Assembly: GCF_000426345.1 (NCBI RefSeq)
Contig: NZ_AUFE01000008.1
Coordinates: 62,001 to 126,000 of the forward strand
Origin: Cupriavidus phytohabitans
GTDB lineage: Bacteria > Pseudomonadota > Gammaproteobacteria > Burkholderiales > Burkholderiaceae
Reading direction: 5' to 3'
DNA length: 64,000 nt
In this document: one piece after another, positions 18,478 through 27,740 of the stretch
Position numbering within the stretch: position 1 is the first letter of the stretch
Layout: the number at the start of each line of letters is the position of its first letter
The notes under the pieces: generated by a model
Told to the model about the DNA's origin: nothing
The model's input: only the letters and a program-made list of their open reading frames with translations
Database searches by the model: none
Position numbers and translations under genes: made by a program

Positions 18478-20160
18478 ATGTATCAGTACGACCAATATGA
18501 CCAGCGCATCGTCAACGAGCGCGTCGCCCAGTTCCGTGACCAGGTGCGCCGCCGCCTGTCGGACGAGCTGACCGAGGAAGAATTCCTGCCGCTGCGCCTG
18601 CAGAACGGCCTGTACCTGCAGCGCCATGCCTACATGCTGCGCGTGGCGATCCCGTACGGCCTGCTTTCTTCGACGCAGCTGCGCAAGCTGGCCCACATCG
18701 CCCGCGAGTATGACCGCGGCTACGGCCACTTCTCCACCCGCCAGAACATCCAGTACAACTGGATGGAGCTGGAGCGCGTGCCCGACGTGCTGGCCGAGCT
18801 GGCCAGCGTCGAGATGCACGGCATCCAGACCTCGGGCAACTGCGTGCGCAACATCACCACCGACCACTTCGCCGGCGTGGCGCCGGACGAGTCGGTGGAC
18901 CCGCGCGTGCTGGCCGAGCTGCTGCGCCAGTGGAGCACGTTCCAGCCGGAATTCGCCTTCCTGCCGCGCAAGTTCAAGATCGCGATCTCGGCTTCGAAGG
19001 ATGACCGCGCCGTGGTGCAGATGCACGACATCGGCATCTACGCCTACAAGAACGCCGACGGCGAAACGCGCCTGCGCATCCTGGCCGGTGGCGGCCTGGG
19101 CCGCACGCCGATCCTGGGTTCGATCATCAAGGAAGACCTGCCGTGGCAGCACATGCTGACCTACGTTGAATCGGCCATCCGCGTGTACAACCGCTACGGC
19201 CGCCGCGACAACAAGTACAAGGCCCGCATCAAGATCCTGGTGAAGGCCATCGGCGTGGAGAAGTTCGCGCAGGAAGTCGAGGAAGAATGGCAGCACAGCA
19301 AGGACGGCCCGGCCACGCTGACGCAGGTCGAGTTCGACCGCGTGGCGCAGTACTTCACGCCGCCGGCCTATGAAAAGCTGGCCGATACCGATGCCTCGTA
19401 CGAGAACCACCTGCTGGAAGACAAGGCGTTCGCGCGCTGGGTCAGCCGCAGCGTGCACGGCCACAAGGTGCCGGGCTACGCCGCGGTGACGCTGTCGACC
19501 AAGCCGGGCGTGGCCTCGCCCCCGGGAGATGCCACCGATGCGCAGATGGAAGCGGTGGCGGACCTGGCCGACCAGTTCGGCTTCGGCGAACTGCGCGTGG
19601 CGCACGAGCAGAACCTGGTGCTGCCGGACGTGAAGAAGCACGACCTGTACGCGCTGTGGCAACTGGCGAAGAAGGCCGGCCTGGCGACCCCGAACATCGG
19701 CCTGCTGACCGACATCATCGCCTGCCCGGGCGGCGATTTCTGCTCGCTGGCCAACGCCAAGTCGATCCCCATCGCGCAGGCGATCCAGGACCGCTTCGAC
19801 GACCTGGACTACGTCTATGACCTGGGCGAGATCTCGCTGAACATCTCGGGCTGCATCAACGCGTGCGGCCACCACCACGTCGGCAACATCGGCGTGCTGG
19901 GCGTCGACAAGGACGGTTCGGAGTGGTACCAGGTCACGCTGGGCGGCGCCCAGGGCAACAAGACCGCGCTGGGCAAGGTGATCGGCCCGTCGTTCAGCGC
20001 CGAGGAAATGCCCGAGGTGGTGACGCGCATCATCGACACCTTCGTGGCCAACCGCATCGAAGACGAACGCTTTATCGAAACCCTGTCCCGCATCGGCATC
20101 GCCCCGTTCAAGGAGCGCGTCTACGCAGACAAGCAGCCGCGCGAGCGCGCCGAAGCCTGA
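18478..20160 (+). CDS. cysI: Sulfite (or nitrite-like) reductase hemoprotein
   Basis: 560-residue siroheme and 4Fe-4S enzyme reducing sulfite to sulfide. The cluster ligands are Cys416 and Cys422 (CPGGDFC) and Cys459 and Cys463 (CINAC). The N-terminal half contains HFSTRQNIQYNWMEL and TSGNCVRNITTDHFAG substrate-pocket blocks. No flavoprotein subunit gene (cysJ) is nearby; the small DUF934 gene follows instead, as in many betaproteobacteria, so electrons probably come from ferredoxin or another donor. The cys context argues for sulfite over nitrite. Confidence 0.94.
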   Translation: MYQYDQYDQRIVNERVAQFRDQVRRRLSDELTEEEFLPLRLQNGLYLQRHAYMLRVAIPYGLLSSTQLRKLAHIAREYDRGYGHFSTRQNIQYNWMELERVPDVLAELASVEMHGIQTSGNCVRNITTDHFAGVAPDESVDPRVLAELLRQWSTFQPEFAFLPRKFKIAISASKDDRAVVQMHDIGIYAYKNADGETRLRILAGGGLGRTPILGSIIKEDLPWQHMLTYVESAIRVYNRYGRRDNKYKARIKILVKAIGVEKFAQEVEEEWQHSKDGPATLTQVEFDRVAQYFTPPAYEKLADTDASYENHLLEDKAFARWVSRSVHGHKVPGYAAVTLSTKPGVASPPGDATDAQMEAVADLADQFGFGELRVAHEQNLVLPDVKKHDLYALWQLAKKAGLATPNIGLLTDIIACPGGDFCSLANAKSIPIAQAIQDRFDDLDYVYDLGEISLNISGCINACGHHHVGNIGVLGVDKDGSEWYQVTLGGAQGNKTALGKVIGPSFSAEEMPEVVTRIIDTFVANRIEDERFIETLSRIGIAPFKERVYADKQPRERAEA

Positions 20161-20178
20161 GGACCGGAGAGACTGAAC

Positions 20179-20763
20179 ATGGCTAAGATCATTCAACTGC
20201 AACGCGACGGTGCGAACGTCACCCCGGTGATCGTCGAAGACAACTGGACCGTGCTGCGCGCCACTGAAGAGCAACCGCTGACCGAAGAGCGCATCGCCGC
20301 CGCCGCGCAAGGCCAGGACGCCGTGCTGTTCCCGCTGTCGGTGTGGAAGGCCAATGAAGCGCTGCTGGCCGGCCGCGATGCCGCCCGCACCGGCGTGTGG
20401 CTGGCCCCGGAAGACGAGCCGGGCGACGCCGCCGCGTACTTCGACCGGGTGTCGCTGGTGGCGGTGGACTTCCCGGTGTTCCGCGACGGCCGCGGCTTCT
20501 CCACGGCCTACCTGCTGCGCACCCGCTACAAGTGGGAAGGCCAGCTGCGCGCCGTCGGCGACGTGCTGCGCGACCAGCTCAACTTCATGAAGCGCTGCGG
20601 CTTCGATGCCTTCGCGGTCCGTGCCGACAAGAATATCGACGACGCCATCAAGGGCTTCACCGAGTTCACCGTGACCTACCAGGCTTCGGTCGACGAGCCG
20701 CTGCCGCTGTTCCGCCGCGCCCGCACCGAAGGCGGTGCCGTGCAACCGAAGGCGACGGCATGA
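20179..20763 (+). CDS. DUF934 family protein of the sulfite reduction operon
   Basis: 194-residue soluble protein, DUF934. Recognisable blocks are FDRVSLVAVDFPVFRDGRGF, YLLRTRYKWEGQLRAVGDVL and LNFMKRCGFDAFAV. The family sits between cysI and cysH in cysJ-less proteobacteria and has been proposed to help sulfite reductase, possibly replacing CysJ; no flavin or iron-sulfur motif is visible, so it is unlikely to be an electron carrier by itself. It lies 18 bases after cysI and its stop overlaps cysH by ATGA. Confidence 0.9.
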   Translation: MAKIIQLQRDGANVTPVIVEDNWTVLRATEEQPLTEERIAAAAQGQDAVLFPLSVWKANEALLAGRDAARTGVWLAPEDEPGDAAAYFDRVSLVAVDFPVFRDGRGFSTAYLLRTRYKWEGQLRAVGDVLRDQLNFMKRCGFDAFAVRADKNIDDAIKGFTEFTVTYQASVDEPLPLFRRARTEGGAVQPKATA

Positions 20764-21563
20764 GCACGGTGCTGACCGATATCCCCGTGGTGGATGCCGG
20801 CGCGGTGTCGGCGCTGCGTCCGCCCGCGCTGTGGGTCGCGCCCGAGTACACCGGCAGCATCGAAGCGCTGGAGCAGAAGGAGCGCGAGCTGGGCGAGCGC
20901 CTGGCCGGCATCGCCGCGCGTTTCTTCCGCGCGCGCTTTGCCTCGAGCCTGGCGGCCGAAGACATGGTGCTGACCGATGCCATCCTGCGCGGCACCCCCG
21001 CCGTGCGCGCCGGCATCCGCGTCTTCACGCTGCAGACCGGGCGCCTGCACGCCGAAACGCTGGCGGTGCTCGACAAGGTGCAATCGCACTACGGCTACAG
21101 CATCGAGCAGTACACGCCGGACGCCGAGGCGGTCGAGAACTACCTGAAGAAGCATGGCCTGAACGCCTTCTACGACAGCATCGACCTGCGCAAGGAATGC
21201 TGCGGCATCCGCAAGGTCGAGCCGCTCAATCGCGCGCTGTCGCACGCCGACGCGTGGCTGACCGGCCAGCGCCGCGAGCAGGCCGTGACGCGCGCCGAGC
21301 TGCCGTTCGAGGAGCAGGACGACGCCCGCGGCATCCCGAAGTTCAATCCGCTGGCGGACTGGAGCGAGGCCGAAGTGTGGGCCTACCTGAAGCGCCACGA
21401 CGTGCCGGTCAACGACCTGCACGCCAAGGGCTATCCCAGCATCGGCTGCGAGCCGTGTACGCGCGCGGTGCGCGCGGGCGAGGATATCCGCGCCGGACGG
21501 TGGTGGTGGGAGAGCAAGGACTCGAAAGAGTGCGGGCTCCACGAACAGAACATCAAGCATTGA
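20760..21563 (+). CDS. cysH: Adenylylsulfate (APS/PAPS) reductase
   Basis: 267-residue thiol-dependent reductase making sulfite and AMP (or PAP). Cys147-Cys148 (ECCGIRKV) and Cys230/Cys233 (CEPC) would ligate a 4Fe-4S cluster, and Cys258 in KECGLH is the catalytic C-terminal cysteine. The cluster cysteines mark the iron-sulfur APS-reductase type, and no cysC kinase gene is adjacent, consistent with reduction of APS directly. The N-terminus is longer than usual by about 30 residues. Confidence 0.93.
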   Translation: MSTVLTDIPVVDAGAVSALRPPALWVAPEYTGSIEALEQKERELGERLAGIAARFFRARFASSLAAEDMVLTDAILRGTPAVRAGIRVFTLQTGRLHAETLAVLDKVQSHYGYSIEQYTPDAEAVENYLKKHGLNAFYDSIDLRKECCGIRKVEPLNRALSHADAWLTGQRREQAVTRAELPFEEQDDARGIPKFNPLADWSEAEVWAYLKRHDVPVNDLHAKGYPSIGCEPCTRAVRAGEDIRAGRWWWESKDSKECGLHEQNIKH

Positions 21564-21575
21564 GGGCGTAAGAAA

Positions 21576-22541
21576 ATGGGCATCATGAACGACATCGCAG
21601 AAGCCACCTCCAGCGTGGCGCACCTGTTGCAGGTACAGAACGACCATCTCGACCGCCTCGAAGCGGAATCGATCTACATCATCCGCGAGGTGGTGGCAGA
21701 GTGCCGCAACCCGGCGCTGCTGTTCTCCGGCGGCAAGGACTCGATCGTGATGCTGCACCTGGCGCTGAAGGCCTTCCGCCTGGGTGACCGCAAGATCGAG
21801 CTGCCGTTCCCGCTGGTGCATATCGACACCGGCCACAACTACCCGGAAGTGATCGCGTTCCGCGACCAGCGCGTGGCGGAACTGGGCGCGCGCCTGGTGG
21901 TGGGCCATGTGGAAGACTCGATCAAGCGCGGCACCGTGCGCCTGCGCAAGGAAACCGATTCGCGCAACGCCGCGCAGGCCGTGACGCTGCTGGAAACCAT
22001 CGAGGCGCACAAGTTCGACGCGCTGATGGGCGGCGCCCGCCGCGACGAAGAGAAGGCCCGCGCCAAGGAGCGCATCTTCTCGTTCCGCGACGAGTTCGGC
22101 CAGTGGGACCCGAAGGCCCAGCGCCCCGAGCTGTGGAGCCTGTACAACGCCCGCATGGCGCAGGGCGAGCAGATGCGCGTGTTCCCGATCTCCAACTGGA
22201 CCGAGCTGGACGTGTGGCAGTACATCGCCCGCGAGAAGCTGGCGCTGCCGCCGATCTATTATTCGCACCAGCGCGAAGTGGTGCGCAAGAACGGCCTGCT
22301 GGTGCCGGTCACGCCGATCACGCCCAAGCAGGATGGCGACGTCAGCGAAGTGCTGTCGGTCCGCTTCCGCACCGTTGGCGACATCAGCTGCACCTGCCCG
22401 GTGGCCAGCGTTGCCGACTCGCCGGAAGCGATCATCGCCGAGACCGCGGTGACCGAGATCACCGAGCGCGGCGCCACCCGCATGGACGACCAGACCAGCG
22501 AAGCTTCGATGGAGCGCCGCAAGAAGGAAGGCTACTTCTAA
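21576..22541 (+). CDS. cysD: Sulfate adenylyltransferase subunit 2
   Basis: 321-residue catalytic subunit of ATP sulfurylase, forming APS from sulfate and ATP with CysN. The PP-loop SGGKDS is at residues 51-56; FRDEFGQWDPKAQRPELW and VFPISNWTELDVWQYI are typical blocks, as is the C-terminal TSEASMERRKKEGYF. A second Met at 21585 (MNDIAEATSS) is an alternative start; the first is nearer a usable ribosome site. Confidence 0.95.
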   Translation: MGIMNDIAEATSSVAHLLQVQNDHLDRLEAESIYIIREVVAECRNPALLFSGGKDSIVMLHLALKAFRLGDRKIELPFPLVHIDTGHNYPEVIAFRDQRVAELGARLVVGHVEDSIKRGTVRLRKETDSRNAAQAVTLLETIEAHKFDALMGGARRDEEKARAKERIFSFRDEFGQWDPKAQRPELWSLYNARMAQGEQMRVFPISNWTELDVWQYIAREKLALPPIYYSHQREVVRKNGLLVPVTPITPKQDGDVSEVLSVRFRTVGDISCTCPVASVADSPEAIIAETAVTEITERGATRMDDQTSEASMERRKKEGYF

Positions 22542-22566
22542 GCCGCACGCAGCAAAGGATCCAGAC

Positions 22567-23871
22567 ATGACTCACCAAGCAACCCACCAAGGCCTGCTGC
22601 GCTTCATTACCGCCGGCTCCGTCGACGACGGCAAGAGCACGCTGATCGGCCGCCTGCTGTACGACAGCAAGGCCGTGCTGTCCGACCAGCTGACCGCGCT
22701 GGCCAATGCCAAGAACAAGCGCACCGCCGGCGAGCAGATCGACTTTTCGCTGCTGACCGACGGCCTGGAGGCCGAGCGCGAGCAGGGCATCACCATCGAC
22801 GTGGCCTACCGCTATTTCTCGACGGCGCGCCGCAAGTTCATCATCGCGGATACGCCGGGCCACGAGCAGTACACCCGCAACATGGTCACCGGCGCGTCGA
22901 CCGCGCACGCGGCCATCGTGCTGGTCGATGCCACCCGCGTGACCGTCACCGACGGCCGCGCCGAACTGCTGGCGCAGACCAAGCGCCACTCGGCGATCCT
23001 GAAGCTGCTGGAAATCCAGCACGTGATCGTCGCTGTCAACAAGATGGACCTGGTCGACTACAGCGAGCAGACCTTCAACGAGATCCGCACCGCCTACGCC
23101 GAGCTCGCCGAGCAGCTGGGCCTGAAGGATGTGCGCTACGTGCCGGTGTCCGCGCTGCGCGGCGACAACATCGTGCACGAGAGCGACGCCATGCCGTGGT
23201 ACCAGGGCGAGCCGCTGCTGCCGCTGCTGGAAGAGCTGCCGGTGGAAGAAGCCGCGCCCGAAGACGACGCCGCGCTGCGCTTCCCGGTACAGCTGGTGAT
23301 CCGCCAGGACGGTTCGCAGTCGGACGACTTCCGCGGCTATGCCGGCCGTGTCGAGGCCGGCACCGTGCGCGTCGGCCAGAAGCTGCGCGTGCTGCCCGCC
23401 AACCGCGAGGCCGTGGTGGCCGAAGTGCTGACCCCGAATGGCGCCGCTGAATCGGCCAACGTCGGCGACACCGTCACCGTGCGCCTGGCCGAGGACGTCG
23501 ATGTATCACGCGGTGACATGTTCGTTGCCGCCGATGCGACGGCGGCTTCCGCCAAGAAGCTGCAGGCCGACCTGTGCTGGTTCGACGACGAGTCGCTGAA
23601 CCCGTCGCGCAAGTACGTGCTCAAGCACACCACGGCCAGCGTGTTCGCGCGCGTGTCGGCGGTGGACCGCGTGCTGGACGTGCACACGCTGTCGCACGAG
23701 ACCGGGCGCCACGAGATCAGCCTGAACGATATCGGCTCGGTGCAGATCTCGCTGCAGAAGCCGATCGTGTGCGATGCCTATGGTGACAACCCGGCGACCG
23801 GCGCCTTCGTGCTGATCGACGAGGCGACCAACCACACGGTGGCCGCAGGCATGATCCGTGCGTTCTCCTGA
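22567..23871 (+). CDS. cysN: Sulfate adenylyltransferase subunit 1 (GTPase)
   Basis: 434-residue GTPase subunit of ATP sulfurylase, driving APS formation by GTP hydrolysis. GTP motifs are GSVDDGKST (17-25), DTPGHEQYTRNM and NKMDLVD; translation-factor-like beta barrels follow. It ends without a CysC kinase domain, so this is CysN and not the NodQ/CysNC fusion. It follows cysD by 25 bases. Confidence 0.95.
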   Translation: MTHQATHQGLLRFITAGSVDDGKSTLIGRLLYDSKAVLSDQLTALANAKNKRTAGEQIDFSLLTDGLEAEREQGITIDVAYRYFSTARRKFIIADTPGHEQYTRNMVTGASTAHAAIVLVDATRVTVTDGRAELLAQTKRHSAILKLLEIQHVIVAVNKMDLVDYSEQTFNEIRTAYAELAEQLGLKDVRYVPVSALRGDNIVHESDAMPWYQGEPLLPLLEELPVEEAAPEDDAALRFPVQLVIRQDGSQSDDFRGYAGRVEAGTVRVGQKLRVLPANREAVVAEVLTPNGAAESANVGDTVTVRLAEDVDVSRGDMFVAADATAASAKKLQADLCWFDDESLNPSRKYVLKHTTASVFARVSAVDRVLDVHTLSHETGRHEISLNDIGSVQISLQKPIVCDAYGDNPATGAFVLIDEATNHTVAAGMIRAFS

Positions 23872-23909
23872 CCGGTAACGAACAGGAACGAGCGGACAAG
23901 GGGCAACAG

Positions 23910-24710
23910 ATGGACAAGCAGGCGCGCAAGACTTACGGCAAGGTGTACCTGATCGGGGCAGGCCCCGGTGCGGCAGACCTCATTACGGTGCGTGGTGCAC
24001 GGCTTTTGGGCGAAGCCCAGGTGGTGCTGCACGATGCACTGGTGTCGCCGGAGATGCTGGCCTGGTGTCCGCAGGCGGAGCTGGTCGAAGTCGGCAAGCG
24101 CTGCGGCCAGCGCTCCACCGCGCAGCTGTTCATCAACCGGCAGATTGTCGACCTGGCCAGCAAGTACGAGCGCGTGGTGCGCCTGAAGGGCGGCGACCCG
24201 ATGTTGTTCGGCCGCGCCGACGAAGAACTGCAGGCGCTGGAAGCGGCCGGCATCGAGTATGAGGTGGTGCCGGGCATCACCGCCGCGCTGGCTGCTGCTT
24301 CCGCGATCGGCAAGCCGCTGACCAAGCGCGGCGTGTCGCGCAGTGTGGCGTTTGCCACGCAGGCCAAGGCGGCGGACGGCGAGGGCTCGCCCGATATCGA
24401 AGCCGCGGTCAAGGCCGACACGCTGGTCTACTACATGGGCCGCGACCAGGCCGCTTCGATCGCCGCGCAGCTGATCGGGCACGGCAAGCCCGCGTCGACG
24501 CCGGCATGGGTGGTGGAAGCTGCCACCACGCCGCGCCAGCGCAGCCGCGAATTCACGCTTGGCCAGATGGCGGCCGGGGAAGCGGCGGCGTGGATCGATC
24601 CAGTGCAGCCGAGCTTGCTGATGATCGGCGCGGCGCTGGCCGCTCGCGCGACCGAAGCGCCGCAGGAGGATGTGGGCGGGATTGAAGTCTGTACGCCGCG
24701 CGCTGCCTGA
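23910..24710 (+). CDS. cobA: Uroporphyrinogen-III C-methyltransferase (SUMT)
   Basis: 266-residue SAM-dependent methylase making precorrin-2, first step toward siroheme and B12. GAGPGAADLITVRGARLL, RLKGGDPMLFGRADEE and VVPGITAALAAAS are the SUMT/CysG-C blocks. There is no fused CysG dehydrogenase/chelatase half. As last gene of the cys operon it supplies siroheme precursor for CysI. A convergent CbiX-type chelatase gene lies 145 bases further on. Many annotations use cysG; the single-domain length favours cobA. Confidence 0.94.
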   Translation: MDKQARKTYGKVYLIGAGPGAADLITVRGARLLGEAQVVLHDALVSPEMLAWCPQAELVEVGKRCGQRSTAQLFINRQIVDLASKYERVVRLKGGDPMLFGRADEELQALEAAGIEYEVVPGITAALAAASAIGKPLTKRGVSRSVAFATQAKAADGEGSPDIEAAVKADTLVYYMGRDQAASIAAQLIGHGKPASTPAWVVEAATTPRQRSREFTLGQMAAGEAAAWIDPVQPSLLMIGAALAARATEAPQEDVGGIEVCTPRAA

Positions 24711-24746
24711 TTTTAGGCTCCTGCGCTGGCACTGCGAGGGTTTGCT

Positions 24747-24768
24747 CCCCTCTCCCATTCATGGGAGA
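24747..24768. repeat. Short hairpin of the CCCCTCTCC repeat family
   Basis: CCCCTCTCCC leads into TCTCCC-ATTCAT-GGGAGA, a 6-base stem and 6-base loop at 24751-24768. It shares the CCCCTCTCC core with the larger palindrome at 4435-4513 and the one at 30269-30288 and sits between convergent genes. Confidence 0.6.
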
Positions 24769-24804
24769 CAACCAGTCCCATCAGCCTGCCGTCAACAATA
24801 GTGA

Positions 24805-24836
24805 CCCCGTGCCGGGATTCCGGCACGGGGTTTTTT
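24805..24836 (+). terminator. Rho-independent terminator of the cys operon
   Basis: CCCCGTGCCG (24805-24814) pairs perfectly with CGGCACGGGG (24821-24830) around a six-base loop, followed by six T. A textbook intrinsic terminator ending the cysI-to-cobA transcript. Confidence 0.95.
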
Positions 24837-24855
24837 CGTTAGGGTTTTGAAGTCT

Positions 24856-25251
24856 TCAGGACTGCGCAGCAGCCCCCGGCAGCGACGCAACGCAGTAAGC
24901 CGCAATCGCATCCAGCACCGCATCAGATTCGCCCACCGCGGCAGCGCAATGAATGCGCAGGCCGGGATAAGCCTGCCTGCACTGGTCGAGCAGCGCCGGC
25001 AGGTCGCGCCGGATATGCCCGCCCTGGCCGAAGAACACCGGCACCACCGTGACCTCGCCCACGCCGCGCGCGGCGAGTTCCGCCAGCGCATCGGGCAGCA
25101 GCGGCGACATCAGTTCCAGGAACGCCAGCCGCACCTCGCAGCCGGGCAGGGCGGCAACCAGCTTCTGCCGCAGCCGGTCGAACGGCTCGCGCCAGCGCGC
25201 ATCGCGCGCGCCGTGCGCGAACAGGACCAGGGCACGGTCGCAAGCTGCCAT
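24856..25251 (-). CDS. CbiX-type chelatase, single domain
   Basis: 131-residue protein of the short CbiX family (sirohydrochlorin cobalt- or ferrochelatase). ALVLFAHGARDARW contains the metal-binding His of this fold, FLELMSPLLPDALAEL is the second block, and VVPVFFGQGGHIRRDLPALL the third. The start at 25251 opens directly on the fold; an upstream in-frame opening lies inside lptG. It follows lptG by eight bases on the minus strand and converges with cobA, so it may insert iron for siroheme or cobalt for B12. The choice is not resolved. Confidence 0.85.
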   Translation of the reverse strand: MAACDRALVLFAHGARDARWREPFDRLRQKLVAALPGCEVRLAFLELMSPLLPDALAELAARGVGEVTVVPVFFGQGGHIRRDLPALLDQCRQAYPGLRIHCAAAVGESDAVLDAIAAYCVASLPGAAAQS

Positions 25252-25259
25252 GGCCGTCC

Positions 25260-26429
25260 TCAGTGCCGGTCGACCCAGCGCAGCGCCAGCAGCGCCACCG
25301 TCAGGTAGAGCGTGCCTGGCACCAGCGCGGAGATGATGGGCGGCCATGTGTGCAGCAGGCCGACGTGCGAGAACAGCGTATTGGACAGGTGGAACGACAG
25401 CCCCAGCATGATGCCGCCGAACACCTTCACGCCTACCGCCCCGGCACGCGCGTGCAGGTAGGCGAAGGGCAGCGCCAGCGCCACCATCACGAACAGCGTC
25501 AGCGGGTAGATCACCTTCTTCCAGAACGCGATCTCATAGCGCTGCGTGTCCTGCTTGTTGTCGCGCAGGTGGCGGATATAGCGGAACAGGTCCAGCGTCG
25601 ACATCCGCTCCGGCGTCACCAGCAGCACCGACAGGATCTGCGGCGTCAGCTCCGAGTGCATTGCCACGCGCGGGAATTTCAGCTGCTCGGCGCGGAAATC
25701 CGGTGCCAGTGCATCGCGCGGCGGCGCGGGCTTTGCCGGATCGGCCTGCGGCATCAGCTCGGTGAAGCGCGTCTCGCTGACCCCTTGCAGTTCCCACGAC
25801 TGGCCGCCCTGGTAGCGGCCTTCCTCGGCCACGCGGATCACGCGCAGCCGGTATTGGGGGTCGAACTCGTAGATGGTGATGCCGGTGATGGTCTGGTCCG
25901 GCTGCAGCCCGGCTACGTTGACGAAGCGGGTGATCTCGCCGCCGCCGGCCGGGTCCTGGTCGCGGTCCTTGACCCAGACGCCCGAGCGGAAGCCCGCCGA
26001 CACCGTCGCGCCGATCGCCTCGAGCTTGATCTTCTGCGCGTACTGCTCCGCGCGCGGCCCGATGAACTCGCCGAAGATAAAGGTCACGATCGCCAGCGGC
26101 ACAGCCAGCTTGAACAGCGAGAACAGCGCCTGCCGCGTGTTCAGGCCGGCGACGCGGAAAATGGTGAACTCGGACTGGCTGGCCAGCTGCGAGAACACGT
26201 AGATCGCACTGATCAGCACCGCGATCGGCAGCACCTCGTAGACCCGGGTAGGGGCCTGCAGCAGCACGTGGAACAGCGCCACCAGCGAGGTGTACTGGGC
26301 GTTGACGTTCTCCAGCTCGTTGAGCATGTCGAAGAACACGAACAGCGACAGCACCGCGAACAGGATGAAGGCGAACACGCCATAGACCAGCCGCCCGAAG
26401 TAGCGTTCATAGACGCGCAGGATCCTCAT
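25260..26429 (-). CDS. lptG: LPS export permease LptG
   Basis: 389-residue inner-membrane subunit of the LptB2FG transporter that extracts lipopolysaccharide and passes it to LptC/LptA. It has three N-terminal and three C-terminal membrane segments around a periplasmic beta-jellyroll (about residues 130-280). MRILRVYERYFGRLVYGVF is a typical LptG start. The start at 26429 overlaps the lptF stop by ATGA. Confidence 0.95.
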   Translation of the reverse strand: MRILRVYERYFGRLVYGVFAFILFAVLSLFVFFDMLNELENVNAQYTSLVALFHVLLQAPTRVYEVLPIAVLISAIYVFSQLASQSEFTIFRVAGLNTRQALFSLFKLAVPLAIVTFIFGEFIGPRAEQYAQKIKLEAIGATVSAGFRSGVWVKDRDQDPAGGGEITRFVNVAGLQPDQTITGITIYEFDPQYRLRVIRVAEEGRYQGGQSWELQGVSETRFTELMPQADPAKPAPPRDALAPDFRAEQLKFPRVAMHSELTPQILSVLLVTPERMSTLDLFRYIRHLRDNKQDTQRYEIAFWKKVIYPLTLFVMVALALPFAYLHARAGAVGVKVFGGIMLGLSFHLSNTLFSHVGLLHTWPPIISALVPGTLYLTVALLALRWVDRH

Positions 26430-27553
26430 GCCCGGCTCCCGCTGGTGGCGGCACTGCCGCGTTTCAGGCCGAACACGGCGCGCCAGCCGCCCAGGCTGCG
26501 GTTCTGCCGGTAGCGGAACAGCACCAGCGCCCCCAGGAACACCGTCAGGTGGATCGGCCACCAGGCCAGCCAGAACGGCACCGAGCCGTTGCGCACCCAG
26601 GATTGGGTCAGGTTGATCAGGTTGCTGTACGTGAGGTAGATCAGCACCGCGAACACCAGCGGGGTATAGCGGCCCAGGCGCGGGTTCACGTAGGCCAGCG
26701 GGATCGCGATCATCACGAAGTTAAAGGCCAGGATCGGCAGCGAGATGCGCCAGATCAGCTCGCCCAGGTTCTCGCGCGTGGGGTTGCGGATCAGCTCGAT
26801 GGTGTCGCGGCTCTTGGGCGGCAGCTTGGCTTCGGACTCGGGCGGCTTGTTGTCCACCTTGACCGCATAGCGTTCGAACTCGACGATGCGGTAGTCGACC
26901 TGGCCGGGCGTGCCGGAATAGCGGCGGCCGTTCTCCATCACCACCAGGCGGTCGCCGTTGGGCATGGTCTCGAACTTGCCCTGGTGCGCCAGCGCCACGC
27001 CGATCTTGTCGGCCTCGGCATTGGCGACGAAGACATTGCGCGCATACTTCATGTCGGGGTCCATGCCCTCAATGAACAGCACGTAGTTGGCCTTGGCGGG
27101 TTCGATGAAGCGGCCGGCGGCGATCATCGACATCACCCCGCGCTGCTCGAAGCGGTCGCGGAACAGCGCGCTCTGCTGGTTGGCCCACGGCCAGGCGAAC
27201 ATGCCCAGCAGCAGCGCCAGCACGATGAACGGCGCGGCGAACTGCAGCACCGGCTTGACCAGGTCGCGCAGCGAGATGCCGGCCGAGAACCACACCACCA
27301 TCTCCGAATCCTTGTACCAGCGCGTGAGCACGATCAGGGTGGAGATGAAGAGCGTGGCGGACAGCAGGATCGAGAGATAGCCGATCGTGGCCAGGCCGAT
27401 CAGCATCAGCACGTCGTTGGGACTGGCCTTGCCGCTCGCGGCCATCCCCAGAATGCGGATCACGAGCGACGTGAGCATGAAGGTCAGCATCACCAGGAAC
27501 ACCGCCCCGGCGGTGTAGGCGAGCTCGCGTCGCAGGGCTTGTTGAAGGATCAT
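26426..27553 (-). CDS. lptF: LPS export permease LptF
   Basis: 375-residue partner of LptG with the same layout, six membrane segments and a central periplasmic domain (about residues 125-270). MILQQALRRELAYTAGAVFLV matches LptF starts. It is divergent from pepA, an order shared with E. coli and other proteobacteria. The promoter should lie in the 187-base gap before pepA. The C-terminal tail is basic and cytoplasmic. Confidence 0.95.
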   Translation of the reverse strand: MILQQALRRELAYTAGAVFLVMLTFMLTSLVIRILGMAASGKASPNDVLMLIGLATIGYLSILLSATLFISTLIVLTRWYKDSEMVVWFSAGISLRDLVKPVLQFAAPFIVLALLLGMFAWPWANQQSALFRDRFEQRGVMSMIAAGRFIEPAKANYVLFIEGMDPDMKYARNVFVANAEADKIGVALAHQGKFETMPNGDRLVVMENGRRYSGTPGQVDYRIVEFERYAVKVDNKPPESEAKLPPKSRDTIELIRNPTRENLGELIWRISLPILAFNFVMIAIPLAYVNPRLGRYTPLVFAVLIYLTYSNLINLTQSWVRNGSVPFWLAWWPIHLTVFLGALVLFRYRQNRSLGGWRAVFGLKRGSAATSGSRA

Positions 27554-27740
27554 GCGGATTCGGTTCCGGGCTGCCGGCCGGAGCGGGCGATGTGCCGTGC
27601 GAGGTGCCTGGCAGAACAGCGGACTGGTAGCACAAGTGGCTGTCAGCGTGACCGGGGCGTATCAGCGGCGGCAGGTCGCGGGGTAAAAATCGCGGATAAT
27701 GGAGGCTTTCGTGTCTAACGAGCCCCTGGAAGGAAGCGCG

